This document shows, one piece after another, positions 24,850-37,044 of a DNA stretch of 64,000 nucleotides. Numbering within the stretch: the stretch's first letter is position 1; each line of letters starts with the position of its first letter. Position numbers and translations under genes: made by a program. Source of the stretch: Toxonevra muliebris (taxonomy: Eukaryota > Arthropoda > Insecta > Diptera > Pallopteridae); contig OY829328.1 in NCBI GenBank assembly GCA_963691655.1, positions 88,602,400 to 88,666,399 on the forward strand. The letters run 5' to 3'. Under the pieces are notes generated by a model that was not told the origin of the DNA, did not search any database, and saw only the letters and a list, made by a program, of their open reading frames with translations.

Positions 24850-27800
24850 TACTGTCGTCGTAGCCTGTGGGCAGTGTCCAAGACGGCTGTTGTGCCATAG
24901 AAGAAAACGAAGCTGATTTCAGCTAAGATCTGTTTTCGGAAACACAATCTTCCATTTCTACGTCTCTGTTTAGGTGATAATAAACTTTATTAAACTCCTG
25001 GGAGTGATTCGTCGCATCTAAATTTTCTATATACTACTTTAATATTTAGACACACGTTTTTTAATGCTTGATCATATTAATTAAAATTTGAATTAACTTT
25101 GTACACATTTATCTGCACATTTTTTTCAGTGCTGAATTTTCTGGTTTTTTTATTTGTTGTTTTTGTGTCGCGTGTACTGACATTGACAATCAGAATAACT
25201 TATGTCAAATGAACAGCTGTATTTCTATTGGAATATTGTTCCAGTTGTATACATTGGAATACCGACGAATGTCATATGAAAAGAAAATGCGTTAGTAGAA
25301 AAAGTGCGCTAAAATTTTTCACCCTTCTTCATTTTGCAGCTACGAAATTGTTGTTTAATTATCCCATAAATTCTCAAAAATTGCGAAGGGTACAAAGCGA
25401 GGCGTTGGCAATAAAGCTTACATCTTTTCTTCTAAGAAAAAGTTGGCCACCAAACAAAATAGTTTGTTTTTATAATTTGTTGTACTGCTCCTAGCATCTT
25501 TAGAATTTTGGTACATATCTAAAAAATACTATGGCGCACAATCATGGTAAAAAATTAACTTAACTAAACTTTAATGCCACACATATTGTTTTTATGATGG
25601 TATTTGCAGAATTTATATTAGATAAACAAAAATCTGATAAACGGAACCGAATGATTGGCTTATGTGTCATAAAAACCGGGTTTTTCGAGTACTTTTCAAT
25701 AAACATCAATAAGCTGGTGGATCGGTGGAGAGTGCTAATAACCAACTACAATTATATTACTGAGATAGTTTGGACTAATACTACCGTACCGGGCTCCAAA
25801 TCGATCGTCCGATCTGCTTGTTCTATGACTTATGTTAATCTTCTGGCATTATTGTTAATAAAATCCTATTTTTCAATAGCACTGTGCTAGTCGGAAATAG
25901 AGACAAACGAGGCACCTGGGGTGTGACTTTCGTGTGGGTATACTGAGTTCAGGTCCATCGGCCCTTTGGAAACCCACCCTAGCCCTTTGGGAACCACATC
26001 AAGTTTAGGAGAAATCTGTCTTTGAATTTTGCTGATTTCAGTCGGGTTCGTAGCTAAAGACTTCAAATATTTTCATGTTTATAGGTCCAAACCGTTAGGT
26101 GCTAACCACACTAATACAAATAATGTTTTCGACTAAAATGTCGAGAAAACCCCAAAACTTTTTGGATTTGATTAAAAATTTGAGCTAAAATCATGATTGT
26201 ACGCTTAATTTTTTATTGAATTGTAGGGAAAAAGTCTTGTTTATTTCAAAAAATCAAAGAAAATGTAATTATTTAAATGTTTATTGTTTTAATTTAAGCT
26301 AATTTAACATATTTTGTGATAACACAAATTACACTTTAATTTTTAGCAGGATGGGAGCCATGATATTTCTACTGTAATATAGTTGTACTTTGATTTGTTA
26401 AATCATGTATATTTTGTACAGTATATGACATTGCATTTTGATTTATTAAAAAAAGCTAAAATTCATTTGAATTATTCTACATTTGCACAAATTTGGTAGA
26501 AATTACAAGTGAATTCTCTCTGATCTCAAAAATAAAAAAAATTTTTATGTTTGAAACTATATGTTTTTTGTTTGAGTACTTCTTAAATTTTTTGATTACT
26601 TTTTGTTTTCCACCGCAACGGCTGAAAACGAAAAATAAACACTGATTAACCGAAACTCGGGTTTTTCTCTTTATTTTGCATCCCTAATTTATATGTGTAA
26701 ACACAGGGTTGCATCTGCTTTACTATCTATCTTCCATACTACGTTTGAAAGTTAAATTGAATGAAAATCATTAGAAATTAACAATTTAGTTTATTCCATA
26801 AATCCGTCGATAGAAATAGTAAAGTAAGGGCTGCCTTAAGTGTTGGAACAATTGCTTACGAAGCCACTGGAATGTGGCTACTAATTTAAAATATTGTTAT
26901 TTTCTTTCTTGTATGATATCACAACCCATGAAAGGCTTCGTTCGATTTATGTGAAATGCTTTTCTTTTTTAGGTAATTTTTATTCTTGGAGGTTTGCCAT
27001 TGCCAGCCAAGAGGAAAAAAAATGGAAATTTTCTATTTTTTAAGCTCTTATTGTTATATAGTTTGCTTAATGTCTTAAGATAGGTGCGAACAAAGTGAAT
27101 TAAAAAAAAAGATTGTTTTACTCTGCAGAGTCGTGAACTGGGTACCCTGCGTAAGTAAAAGTCCAGTTACGCCACACCTTTTGCAAAAATGTTGATTTGA
27201 TGTAAAATATACAGTTTGATAGGTTAATATCCAAATATATGTGATCTAATACTTTTTTTAAGTTACGTCATTTTGATTTTACAAATCTTGATTTAAAATA
27301 CTTCCATATGAAAATTTTTTTCTTTTTTTAGATTTATTTCTTATTCGCTATCGAAAGCATTGCTTCTTAATGAATTAGGATTAGGGTATTTAGCTTGGGA
27401 TTACTAAGTAAGATATACGTAATTAATATTTAAAAGCGACTAAAAATTATTTTTATTCAAACTCTAGAGTAGTAAAACTTTTGCCCATCGTGATGCACTC
27501 TCTAGAAAACCTGCTCAAAGTTTCACTTTGTTGATAACAATAACTTGCTCTGCCTCACATTCCTTGCAAAAAATCAACCGAAATCCGATTATTTTGTGAA
27601 GAAAGTTTTGGGGCATTGTTCTAGGAACTATTTATGATACAAATGAAATGCAAATATAAGACATCAACCTAATAAGAAATTTCTAGAAGTGGATGATGCA
27701 GTTTACAAAATGATTGATAATTGATAATATCTTCTATTAATTTTGGACTTTCTTGTTAATAAAAAGTTTTAATCCTTTACAGGTACATTTTTCACCAATT

Positions 27801-28273
27801 CTATATTTTAAATATTTAAATATTTTCAGAACTTCCAGTTACGATGTTTGTTTTAATTCCCAAAAGAGACATAATGTTGCTTTTTTACTGTTTAATGCTC
27901 CAAAGTTTTTCAAAACAATGTTCCATAGCTTGCACTGCTTTAAATCAGAATTACATTTTCCATGTTTTCCCAGTTTTTGGCGCTCGTTATTTTTTCACAA
28001 GTGTATATCTCTCATTCTGCAGTATAACAATTTAATTTGATATTCTAAAAGCCGCATATATAGTAAAGCAAAAGAGGAAGAAATATATGAATTCGAATGT
28101 TATCAGCAAATAAGTATATGCTCATTGGAAAGTCTTCACTCAAGAAATTCTCGAATTATAAATATTTATTGTAAATACTTAAATTGTAGAATATCATATT
28201 ATAGAGAAAATAACGTTCAGTTGGTCTTGAAACGTTACAGTGTAAAGTTGAAACCCCGAGGAAAATCAATTCT
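24850..28273. other. Gene-free stretch
   Basis: No coding exon is supported. The 98-codon open frame at 25594-25890 has a WRV segment faintly like a mariner transposase C-terminus, but it is too weak to call. Region 25910-26000 is less AT-rich and may be a retroelement scrap. Nothing else stands out. Confidence 0.45.
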
Positions 28274-28280
28274 TATAAAA
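28274..28280 (+). promoter_or_regulatory. TATA-box candidate of the FAMeT/Cys-loop gene
   Basis: TATAAAA lies 46-52 bases upstream of the ATG at 28326. That would put transcription start near 28304 and leave a leader of about 20 bases. The context is AT-rich, so chance matches are likely. Confidence 0.3.
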
Positions 28281-28325
28281 TAGAACAAAGATAAAAAATA
28301 TATTTTATCTAAAAAAAAAGAAAAG

Positions 28326-31180
28326 ATGTATTTAAAATTGCTGGATATAATTAAAGTGCTTCTTGTGATTTTAAGCATGAATTGCATCAGAGTTTCGGTG
28401 GCTTTCAAGAAGTACAATGTCTCATTGCTGGAAATGAGCACCTGCAAGGAATACGATTTAACTGGTAGCGGATATTTATACCGAGATTTCTTTCATGTCC
28501 ACACTTTGGATCATAATACAGTGGATACAGATGAAAGTTTACATTTGAAATTTTATGTGATGACAACAATGGATGCACACATTCTTTTGTCAGTAAATGG
28601 TCAGCCGCGTACACATGACAAAGTATATGAAATTGGTAAGTCGAAAATGTAAAAACATGTGTACACATATGCATGCTTATCAATTAAATAAAATATATTA
28701 TGAAAAAATTTAATCTATATATTTATTCTCGTAATTAATACATATTAGTCATTGGAGCTGGTGCTAATACATTCTCAGCAATCCGTACCTACATGGGACG
28801 GCGCCGCGTTGCTACAAATCAAGACCCACAGCTCTTATCTTCACTGGATCCGACTCCCATTGAGATTGTGCAAAAGAAGGGTGAATATTAATTTTGCATT
28901 TAATATTTTCATATCATATTATATATTTCGCAGATGGTCAACTTTCAATTTATATTCCTGGCTTTAAGAAAGAACCCATTCTTCAGTTTATTGATTCTGC
29001 ACCGTTAAACATTAGCTATGTAAGTTTTACCGGATTTGGTTCAACACTAGCAAAATGGTTTTACGATTGTCAATTTGATGGTTTTGGTAAGTTGAGAACT
29101 ATGCTGCATTTACCACAAATACATAACATGCATTTCTTTTATTAGAGTCGGAAATGGACCAAGAGAAACGAATTCTATCACCAAGGCAACAACTTTTGGC
29201 TAATATTACACAAAAAGCTACAAGCAAATCAATTCCAGAGCTTTTGAATTCTGTTAATTTTTCGTTTCAAATGCGCTCGGTTTCGTTTATACAGGGTGTA
29301 TCAATACTGAAGACACGCATGAATTTGATATTGGTAAGAATGAAACCATTGAGTTTAAAATATGCGTGTGGTGTGATGAAAATTAACAATTGAACTGCTG
29401 AAAAAAATACAAAAACCATTTTTACATATACATAAACTTATTCAAGTAGAATTTCCATAACTGGCAAAGTTTCTGAGGTATTGCTCTTGAAATTTAAAAA
29501 ATTCGTTTGAATTTCAAATTGCGAAACCAAAAGTTGCAATCTGGGTATTCTCTCTTTGTTGCGGCTGGTCCTGCATAACTGCAAATGCAAAATATTTATA
29601 CACTTTATGGTATCATAACAACAAATTTGTATGAGGCGCAAAAAAAGTTTGCATTTGCAATGTTGCAAGGCCATTGTAACAAAGAGAGAACATGCCTATT
29701 ACTACTACTTTTATGTCATATCAGCCCGTTATTTGCTTTCATGTCATGTGTGTATTTGTATACGAATGGAAATTAGCATTATACTGTCATACAATTATTT
29801 ATATAACATTGTAATTAAAACTGAAATTTTTCTCACTAAGTATTGGAACGATGAAAGACTCAAATGGGATCCGAAAGATTTTAATGGAATTGAAGCAATT
29901 GTGCAACCTTCGATAGAAATTTGGACACCTAATATAATTGTGCTCAAGTAAGTTTAGATTACATCAGCATGAAAAAAATGATTCAATGAACTCTTTGTTT
30001 GCTTTTTCCCTTGCTAGTGGTGCACTACATACAACGGGCCTCTTTCAATCTGAACATGAGTTACACATTTTGTCGAATGGTAGCATATCAATGCATATCA
30101 CTAACGCTGAACTAAACACTTGGTGTTCCGATAATGAACTCAATTGGCCCCATGAACAGCTAAAATGTGGTTTAGCTTTGGGCTTGCATGATTTTGCATC
30201 ATATGAGGGGGGAAATGTACAATTACAATATGATCGTTCGAAACCGTTGTCACAAGAACCTCTTAACACACTTTCCGAATGGAAATTTATCGAGATAAGT
30301 ATTGTAAGTATTGGTAACGGTGAAACGGAGCGATTTACCAATAATGGCATCATACAAACGATGATTGGTGATATTGCAATTGAGCTTAAAATCGTACGGA
30401 ATAGTTCCTTTTACAAGCATATTTTTACAATGCCTCTTTTGAGTAAGTTGGAGCAAAAACTAGTGAACTAATTATTTCCATAGTTGATTTTATTTATTTT
30501 TTTCTAGCTGGCCATACACTCATCATTCTTTCTTTTATATTACGTGGCTATCGTCGTGGTGCTCTTATACTTGTCGTTTTTGTAATTATTTCATTTGGTA
30601 TCATGTTTATTACTAGGCATGCGCAGCCTTCGTATATACCTCAAATAAGTAAGTGCTATAGTACTTATCTTGCTTAGAAGATATTTTCAATAGCTCTACA
30701 TATTTTTAGTGATTGCCTATCAGCATATTATGCGTGTTGCCACTTATTGCTATTGGTTGCATATAGCCATTTTGTGGCTGGAAACTTACCCACCAAAAGG
30801 AAAACCCTATTCTTGGCTATTGAACCTTGTAAACTTATCACCTTTAAGATTAGTCTTGTGTATGAGATTCACTGGTGTGAGTATATCTAATATTTATTAT
30901 TTTCTAAGGACTCTATTCTCTAATCAGTTGAGACTATGATGAGGATCTATAATCATTTGGCTCTACACTCATTGATTTTGACAATTGTTTAATTCTTAAA
31001 TAATCCCTATTCTATTGAAATATAGCTTTTTCTTTTTTTCATTTATTACAGTGTTCCGACTATGTGGCAATTCAGGAACATCCATGGCGTGAAGTTGCTA
31101 AAATGATCAACAACATTAGTTTCATAGTAGTCAATATAATATTTATATACGTTAATATATTTTTACTACCAACTGCTTAA
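28326..31180 (+). CDS. FAMeT-domain / Cys-loop ligand-gated ion channel fusion protein
   Basis: Nine exons (28326-28635, 28749-28880, 28934-29086, 29146-29333, 29841-29947, 30018-30442, 30508-30648, 30710-30876, 31052-31180) join in frame to 583 codons with GT/AG introns. Residues 1-27 form a signal peptide. Residues about 42-198 match the Methyltransf_FA (farnesoic acid O-methyltransferase) domain: DAHILLSV, IGAGANTFSAIR and, near its end, KWFYDCQ. Residues about 225-430 are a Cys-loop ligand-binding domain with YWNDERLKWDP, IEIWTPNIIVLN and a 13-residue Cys333-Cys347 loop containing NWPHEQ. Four hydrophobic segments follow (about 432-450, 456-474, 486-510 and 559-580), the last near the C-terminus as in pentameric channels. 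The loop-C vicinal cysteines are absent and the second membrane segment lacks the usual EK-x-T-L start, so acetylcholine binding and ion flow are doubtful. The FAMeT domain is extracellular by topology. AATAAA at 31593-31598 may end the transcript. Confidence 0.85.
29548..29690. mobile_element. Small foldback element, copy A (intron 4 of the fusion gene)
   Basis: TTCTCTCTTTGTT at 29548-29560 and AACAAAGAGAGAA at 29678-29690 are perfect 13-bp inverted ends. Further in, CTGCAAATGCAAA on the left pairs with TTTGCATTTGCAATG on the right. The 143-bp unit shares its inner core (TTGCATTTGCAATG and TGCAAG) with copies at 31230-31331 and 48730-48787. Confidence 0.6.
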
Positions 31181-31229
31181 GGTTGTCCGAACTTCTACCC
31201 AATTATGTTTATGAATTATTCGCTTCGTT

Positions 31230-31331
31230 CACGATTTGATGCAAATGCATATCGCATATATTTGTTGTTGTAATAGTAGAAATATTTTGTTTGCATTTGC
31301 AATGATGCAAGACCATTTGCACCAAATCGTG
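31230..31331. mobile_element. Small foldback element, copy B (3' flank or 3' UTR of the fusion gene)
   Basis: CACGATTTGATGCAAATG at 31230-31247 pairs with CATTTGCACCAAATCGTG at 31314-31331 as 18-bp inverted ends (17 of 18). The inner right side carries TTTGCATTTGCAATGATGCA. It lies 50 bases after the stop codon of the fusion gene, so it would give that transcript a strong hairpin if the poly(A) signal at 31593-31598 is used. Confidence 0.6.
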
Positions 31332-31339
31332 AGTAGGGT

Positions 31340-32118
31340 TATTGTAAATTACTGTAAAAATATTACGTAACTAAATAATGGCTGAGTTATAAAGTACAGT
31401 ATTTTTAGCTTCTACTATTTATAACTAGTTTTTTCATGCATCTTGAAACCACTTTTAGCTTAGACTTCGTTTAGAAAACGTCAACTGGCAAAATTATATA
31501 AGTTATATCAGCACTAAAAAACCGTGTTCCAGGGTTTCCTTGAGTTTACCGTCTTACAGCCGTATAGCTCGGAAAATACAAAAATTTTATAAAATAAATT
31601 TATGGAAAAGTTCATTTTATTGATTGCTGACTTAAATAAAACTTTGAAATAAAACTTCGAATGCATCACAATTAGCGAAATGATCTTTCATTTCTCACTC
31701 TTCTGAAAAAATCATTCCTAACCTAAAGAAAAAGCAAGAATGTAAAATAAATGATCCTTTTTTTGTTTGCTACAGTTAAATAGATGAAGCATTAAATGAA
31801 AAGTTAAATAATAATATTTATTTTGTATATAATTTTCTTCTTTTTTTATTTTTCCATTCTGCATCGTGCGGCTGCTTGTTGTTGTTGTTGTTATGGTTGG
31901 TTCTCTTGAATTTCTGGTTGTTGTTGTTTCCAAAAACGAACTCCATTTTGTTTTGTTTTGAAAGAAAATACTAATTGGTACATAACTGCAATGTAATTAA
32001 TTAAATGACTATATAAACAATAAACAATAATTAAATCCGGCGGCTTTGACTGACAGATATTCTCCTTATGTTTTTCTTGTGTTGTTTTGCTGTGGTGTGG
32101 GGTAGTGTCTCAATGTCC
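31340..32118. other. Intergenic space between convergent genes
   Basis: The fusion gene (plus) and the cuticle gene (minus) converge here. AATAAA on the minus strand at 31817-31822 may be the poly(A) signal of the cuticle gene, giving a 3' UTR of about 300 bases. A (GTT)n run sits near 31874-31893. No coding frame is supported. Confidence 0.45.
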
Positions 32119-34389
32119 TTAATGACCATAATGTCCATATCCACCTTCATAACCATGACCATAAGATATGGCGGGTGCTGCTGCATATGAAATGGCTGGA
32201 GCGGCATATTTGATGGCAGGGGCATATGAAATAGCTGGAGCGGCATATTTGATGGCAGGAGCATACGAAATAGCTGGAGCGGCATATTTAATTGCAGGAG
32301 CATATGAAATAGCTGGAGCGGCATATTTGATGGCAGGTGCATATGAAATAGCTGGAGCGGCATACTTGACAACTGAAGGCGCAGGAGCATATGAAATTGC
32401 TGGAGCGGCGTATTTAACGACAGCAGGCGCAGGAGCAGCATATTTTACAATGGCTGGTGCTGCGTGGGAGATAACCTGCGATGATGAGAAAAGAGAATTG
32501 AGAAAGTTTCGAAATGCAATGAAAGTATCAACTCAACCAAGAAACTTTAGTTTATCTTTGAAAATAAAAAACTGAAGTTGCTTCGTAAGTGAAGTAATCA
32601 TTTAGCTCTTAAATAAAAAATTCTGATAAAAATCTGGATCTGATGTAGATCAAATTTAGTTTATATTCTCCAAATATCGAGTTTATCATATAACACGTTG
32701 AATAGATTAAAAATAAAAAAATAATGTTTTGAAATATAGATGGAGATTTGATCTGAGTTTTATCTTATCCCGATTCATATTTTGAAACATAAAAATTATT
32801 TAGTAAAGTCGTGAATGATGTATGCTTGTTGAACCACCTCAGGCGATATTTATTTGATGCTGTGCTGATTTCAGGCACTTATTTCAATTTCAATTCAATT
32901 TCAATTTATTTAACTAGAATATTAGTACATAATGATATAGAAAAATTAATGATTGAAAAATTTCCATTTGAAAAGAATTTAATTAGTAAAGGCTTAACAT
33001 TATGCACATTTATGTTTCTTTTAATATGTGAAAGAAATGCATTCCACAGTCAAATGGTTTTAACAAAAAACATTCTAGATGGATTAAGGTATTTGGGTAA
33101 AATAAAATTTAGGCTCTTTGCAGACTGAGTGAAGATCAGCTTATTGTGCAAATACAACTGAGCCTTATTTAGAATTAGTTCGAACAAAAATAAACAGGGT
33201 AAATTCTATAAGCACAGTACTGCAACAATAATTGCAACTAATAATATTATTGACATGGTCGACACCAGACAGATTGGAGTTAATACAAAAACCTAAATTA
33301 GTTTTTTGTCCAAAAATTTCAACTGTGCGGTTCTTATAAATAGAGGTAGAATGTTAGTAGGGGGAATTTTGCCCTTTGAGATGGGTAACGCAAATGACTT
33401 ATCAGAATTTAAACTCAATACATTGTCAAAAGCCAATTTACCAATAGTTGTTAAATCGTCAACAAGACCACTATGGTTTGACAAATAAAGCTGTATATCA
33501 TCAGCACACGCATGAACATATACATTTTTACACGCATAAAAGATGTCATTCATAAATAAACTAAACAACAAAGGATCAAGAATTAATCCTTGTGGTACAC
33601 CTTATGCCGCCGATTTACATTGAGAGAAGGAATTGCCCACTCTTACTCTTTCAGTTCTTTCATCCAAATAACTCCAAATTAAACTTAATGAGCTGGCAAA
33701 GAATCCGAAATAAGACTTTAGCTTTTGACATAACAATAAATGGTCAAACAGAATCAAACGCTTCAGAAAAGTCTAAAAGACAAAAAAGAGTAAGATTCCA
33801 CTAATTATAAGGTACATGAATACCGTCCATAATTTTCGTCAAGGTAGTAAAAAAATCTGTTCTACCTTAATTCTTAAATAAAATTTTAAGACTAACAATA
33901 TCCCAAAAATTCGGTTAGAAAATCAACCACTGTGTCTTTCAAGGTATTTCAAACTCAAAGGAAAACGATTTTAAATACTTCGCCATCATTTCCAAAGAAC
34001 ATACCTGACTGAATGATGAATAACTAGTAGCAGCCGGTGCAGCCTTAACCACAGCTACAGGTGCTGGAGCATGAGCATAAGTAACCGCTGGTGCAGCATG
34101 TGCATAGCTGATTGCTGGAGCAGCATGTGAATAGCTTATAGCTGGAGCAGCATGTGAATAGCTGATGGCTGGAGCAGCATGAGCATAACTTATTGCAGGA
34201 GCTTCATGTGCATAGCTAATTGATGGTGCTGAATGGCCAAAATCATAGCCATGATCATACCCTGGTGCTGCAACGGTTGCAGCAATCAAACCGAGTAGGA
34301 TCTAGACGATGACGATGAGAAATAAGTTTTAATATGATGCATCGCGAATACGGCAAATGTTGACGAAGGATTCTCACCAGAAATTTCAT
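32119..34389 (-). CDS. Low-complexity cuticle protein with AAP repeats
   Basis: Three exons (34389-34378, 34301-34005, 32475-32119) join in frame to 221 codons. Exon 1 encodes only MKFL, the usual pattern of insect cuticle genes, and the signal peptide continues as ILLGLIAATVAAP. Exon 2 encodes tandem SYAHAAPAI-type units. Exon 3 encodes KYAAPAISYAPAI units of 13 residues (39 bases), four of them consecutive, ending in a Gly/His/Tyr-rich tail. There is no chitin-binding R&R domain, so this belongs with the low-complexity AAP(A/V)-repeat structural cuticle proteins; a role in the extracellular cuticle is known for the class and inferred here. A TATA box lies at 34556-34563. The second intron (34004-32476) contains a dead LINE in the same orientation. 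Confidence 0.9.
32180..32420. repeat. 39-bp tandem repeats inside the cuticle exon
   Basis: At least four adjacent 39-bp units with the plus-strand reading GCATATGAAATAGCTGGAGC differ by only a few bases. They encode the KYAAPAISYAPAI unit on the minus strand. The near identity suggests recent slippage or unequal exchange. Confidence 0.8.
32881..33930 (-). pseudogene. Truncated Jockey-like LINE (reverse transcriptase fragment)
   Basis: On the minus strand, LLDFSEAFDSV at about 33779-33747 is the RT finger/palm motif. It is followed by SYLDERTERVRVGNS, then GVPQGLILDPLLFSLFMNDI and CADDIQLYLS, the last in the place of the FADD/YADD catalytic box. Further on are LNSDKS and, near 33050, NAFLSHIKRN-like C-terminal sequence. 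Stops and frameshifts separate these blocks. The element appears to end in a simple-repeat tail (AAATTGAAATTG type, about 32881-32911), as many I/Jockey-type LINEs do. It sits in intron 2 of the cuticle gene, in the same orientation, and is 5'-truncated and inactive. Confidence 0.8.
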
Positions 34390-34555
34390 TTTCACACACA
34401 ATAAAGACGCAGTACGTAAAGAAGGATATTTGTGTATTCACTTAGGACTTTGATTTTGAGACAACGATCACTGTTACTAGATCACACGCGATACGCACAA
34501 CTTGTTTATTCTATGAGAAAAATTCAACTGTTAGTTAATGCTAACGTTTTAGATA

Positions 34556-34563
34556 CTTTTATA
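34556..34563 (-). promoter_or_regulatory. TATA box of the cuticle protein gene
   Basis: The minus strand reads TATAAAAG about 167 bases upstream of the ATG. Transcription would start near 34528-34532, where AACAGTTG resembles a weak initiator, leaving a leader of about 140 bases. Cuticle genes commonly have TATA promoters. Confidence 0.6.
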
Positions 34564-34569
34564 GTTCGC

Positions 34570-37044
34570 CGGCTAAGAGTTAGTAAAAAAACTAACTAGA
34601 AAAAAAAAATTACACAAAACGCACAATCTCAAAAAACACCGATTTCAATCACTTTGTAACGATCGTGCGAATTCAAGCATCGTGCGGCGATTCTTCTTAG
34701 ATACCTATGCAGTGGCAAGGCGGTTTCGATGCGGGGATTGTAACGGCGGCATCACCACTACAACAAGTTTGTGTCCATTTAAAAATTTTACAGACACACT
34801 ATTGCGCAGATGCAACACCATAGATGCAGAATTGTACGAACCGACGCCGCCAGAATCGCTGTAGTTGTGTGTCGCCCAGTAGTAATAGAAAAAAAAACAA
34901 AAGAAACAAAAAAAAGCACTCAATAAATTTAATAAAACGAATGTATGAAGTTGGGGTTGAGTTTTTAAAGCTCTCTTCTTTTAATATTTATATGCAAGTG
35001 ATTTTTGGAAACAGCTGATTTGATATGCACCTTTGATTGAAACTGTGATGTCCATCATCAAGAAATCAGATATTATTATATTAAGTATAATTTAAAGTAA
35101 GAAATTAATTTATGATTTAAAGTTTTTGAAATTCTTTTGTCTATTCCTAATTAAAGTAGAAATTAAATTGATGAATTCTTTCAGAGAAATGAGATGTTTT
35201 TTATGATGCAGAAAACTTTATCAGAGAACGGTCGTAGTTCTGTCTCGATGATTATGCAAAGTATGAGAATGTTGAAGAAATTCACTACTGAACCTCATGT
35301 CTTGAAACCTTGGCGTAGATTCGATTATAGAAGATTTCAATTCAACGGAATTTAGAAAATTGAAGAACTGGAAATTCTAACGAGCGGATAAAACATAGAA
35401 AAACTTGCGTTTTCAATTAACGACAAAAAGACAGAGGTGCAAATAATTAAAATCTAACATTTACTGTGGTAAGTTTGATACTGTGTTTTTCTTTTTTTGT
35501 GGTTCAGAACTATGAACATATTAAAGTTAAGCTTTTTAATGTTTAAAAGCGCATATTTTTACAAACTATGCAGTTGCTTACAATTCATTTATTTTGAAAA
35601 ACTCCAAAAATCTTATAATCAATAATTCATTAGGCATATAAATTCCGCAAAGTCTTGAACGCATTTATGAATCAATCAATTATTTTTTGGCCAAAATCTT
35701 TTATTGCCACATAATGGTAACCGTTTCCATATTTGCAGAAATTCACGCGCCAGACAGGGTTTTGCTTTATTAGATTTGTTGGTCAATTTTGTGCGCATAA
35801 ATTGTTAGAAGACAAAAATTAAATAGAAAAAAATTAAAAAAGTTTTAGACTCTGTTAGTCATAACTACGATTGGTTTTATGATAAATGTATGTACAAGAA
35901 ATGTGCATGCCTATCCAGATTTGCAAGCGCAAGGTATACAAGTTAGATTGGAATCTGTGGAAGGCAAACAAAAAAATGTCAATGAGAAAAAGTCATTTAT
36001 GAATTTATAGAAAGAAAAATATCTAGATTTATGTTGCACCGCACACGGTAATTTCAAAAACGAAAAATTGCGCTCCAAAATATTAGCAGCAACAGACATT
36101 GTGGCACGTTCAGAGCAAAAAATGGACACTTGAATGTGTTGGAATTTCAATCGGCTTTGAGATTTCTGTTTCATTTAAGACATACGTGAATTATTTATGA
36201 GAAATCTAAGATTTCCTTTTCAAATAAAATAATAAAAAGTGTTACTAGCATCAATTCAAAAATTAGTTTAAATTAATTTTAATTAACTACAAGGACAATT
36301 AAAAATTTGCAAACAATACAAATGCTCAAATTTTATAAAAGGCCTTTTTATTTTTGTGTAAATCATATAACCCCAGGGAGTTGCCAAACTACTGTCATGA
36401 CAGTGCGTTGTGTCATTGATGCAGAGATTCCTATTTGCTAAATGCAGCAGCCATTGAATTGAATTCGAGCTCGTTGTCGTAGCCAAAGTGACGACAGCGC
36501 TGGTGACTCGGTGCCATTTTCTTGAGTTTACTGAGCTTACTTTAAATTAGTTATTAAGCAGCTGCAGTGTAATTTACAACAAAATTTACTGTTGTTAATG
36601 TTGCTACAGATATTAACAATAAATGAAATATTTATGAAGCGAATGTGCCAAATATGTATAAAAAATTGTAGCTACTTTGGTTTTAGCAATACTTTATAGG
36701 CTGAAATGTCTGCCCCTCACTGAGATACACTTTGACCAAATTACTACAATCGGTGGGAAACCAATGGGAGATCTGTTGAAAGGAAACATGTCGTAGAACT
36801 CATGCAGACTAATTAGAATCAGAACCCAAAGTGAAGAAGAGCTGGTAAAGATCATTGAAAAACGATTTAGCTTTACTGTAAGAAATATTCATAATAATCA
36901 GGAGAGTTTTACTGTAATTAACAGTTTTGACATTTGGACCGTCAAAACAGAGTTAAATTTGTACTTGTACACATTCTTGTAATTTTTGAAGTGGATATCA
37001 TATCGATAGTGTATATAAGAAGTTTATGAGAATTAACCACCAGA
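34570..37044. other. Gene-free stretch
   Basis: No coding exon is supported. The first 300 bases upstream of the cuticle gene are less AT-rich and may hold its regulatory sequence, but no factor site can be named. The remainder shows no repeats or motifs beyond A/T runs. Confidence 0.45.

Noticed and set aside
25594..25890. 98-codon frame with a KLVDRWRV segment like the C-terminus of mariner transposases
   Set aside because: The match is a few residues only; the catalytic D motifs and inverted ends are not visible.
27130..27182. tRNA-like segment on the minus strand
   Set aside because: The B-box (GTTCACGACTC) and the A-box both deviate too far, and the stems do not pair.
32168..32575. Long plus-strand open frame over the cuticle exon
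   Set aside because: It is the antisense reading of the 39-bp repeats; the minus frame has a signal peptide, splice sites and a known repeat class.
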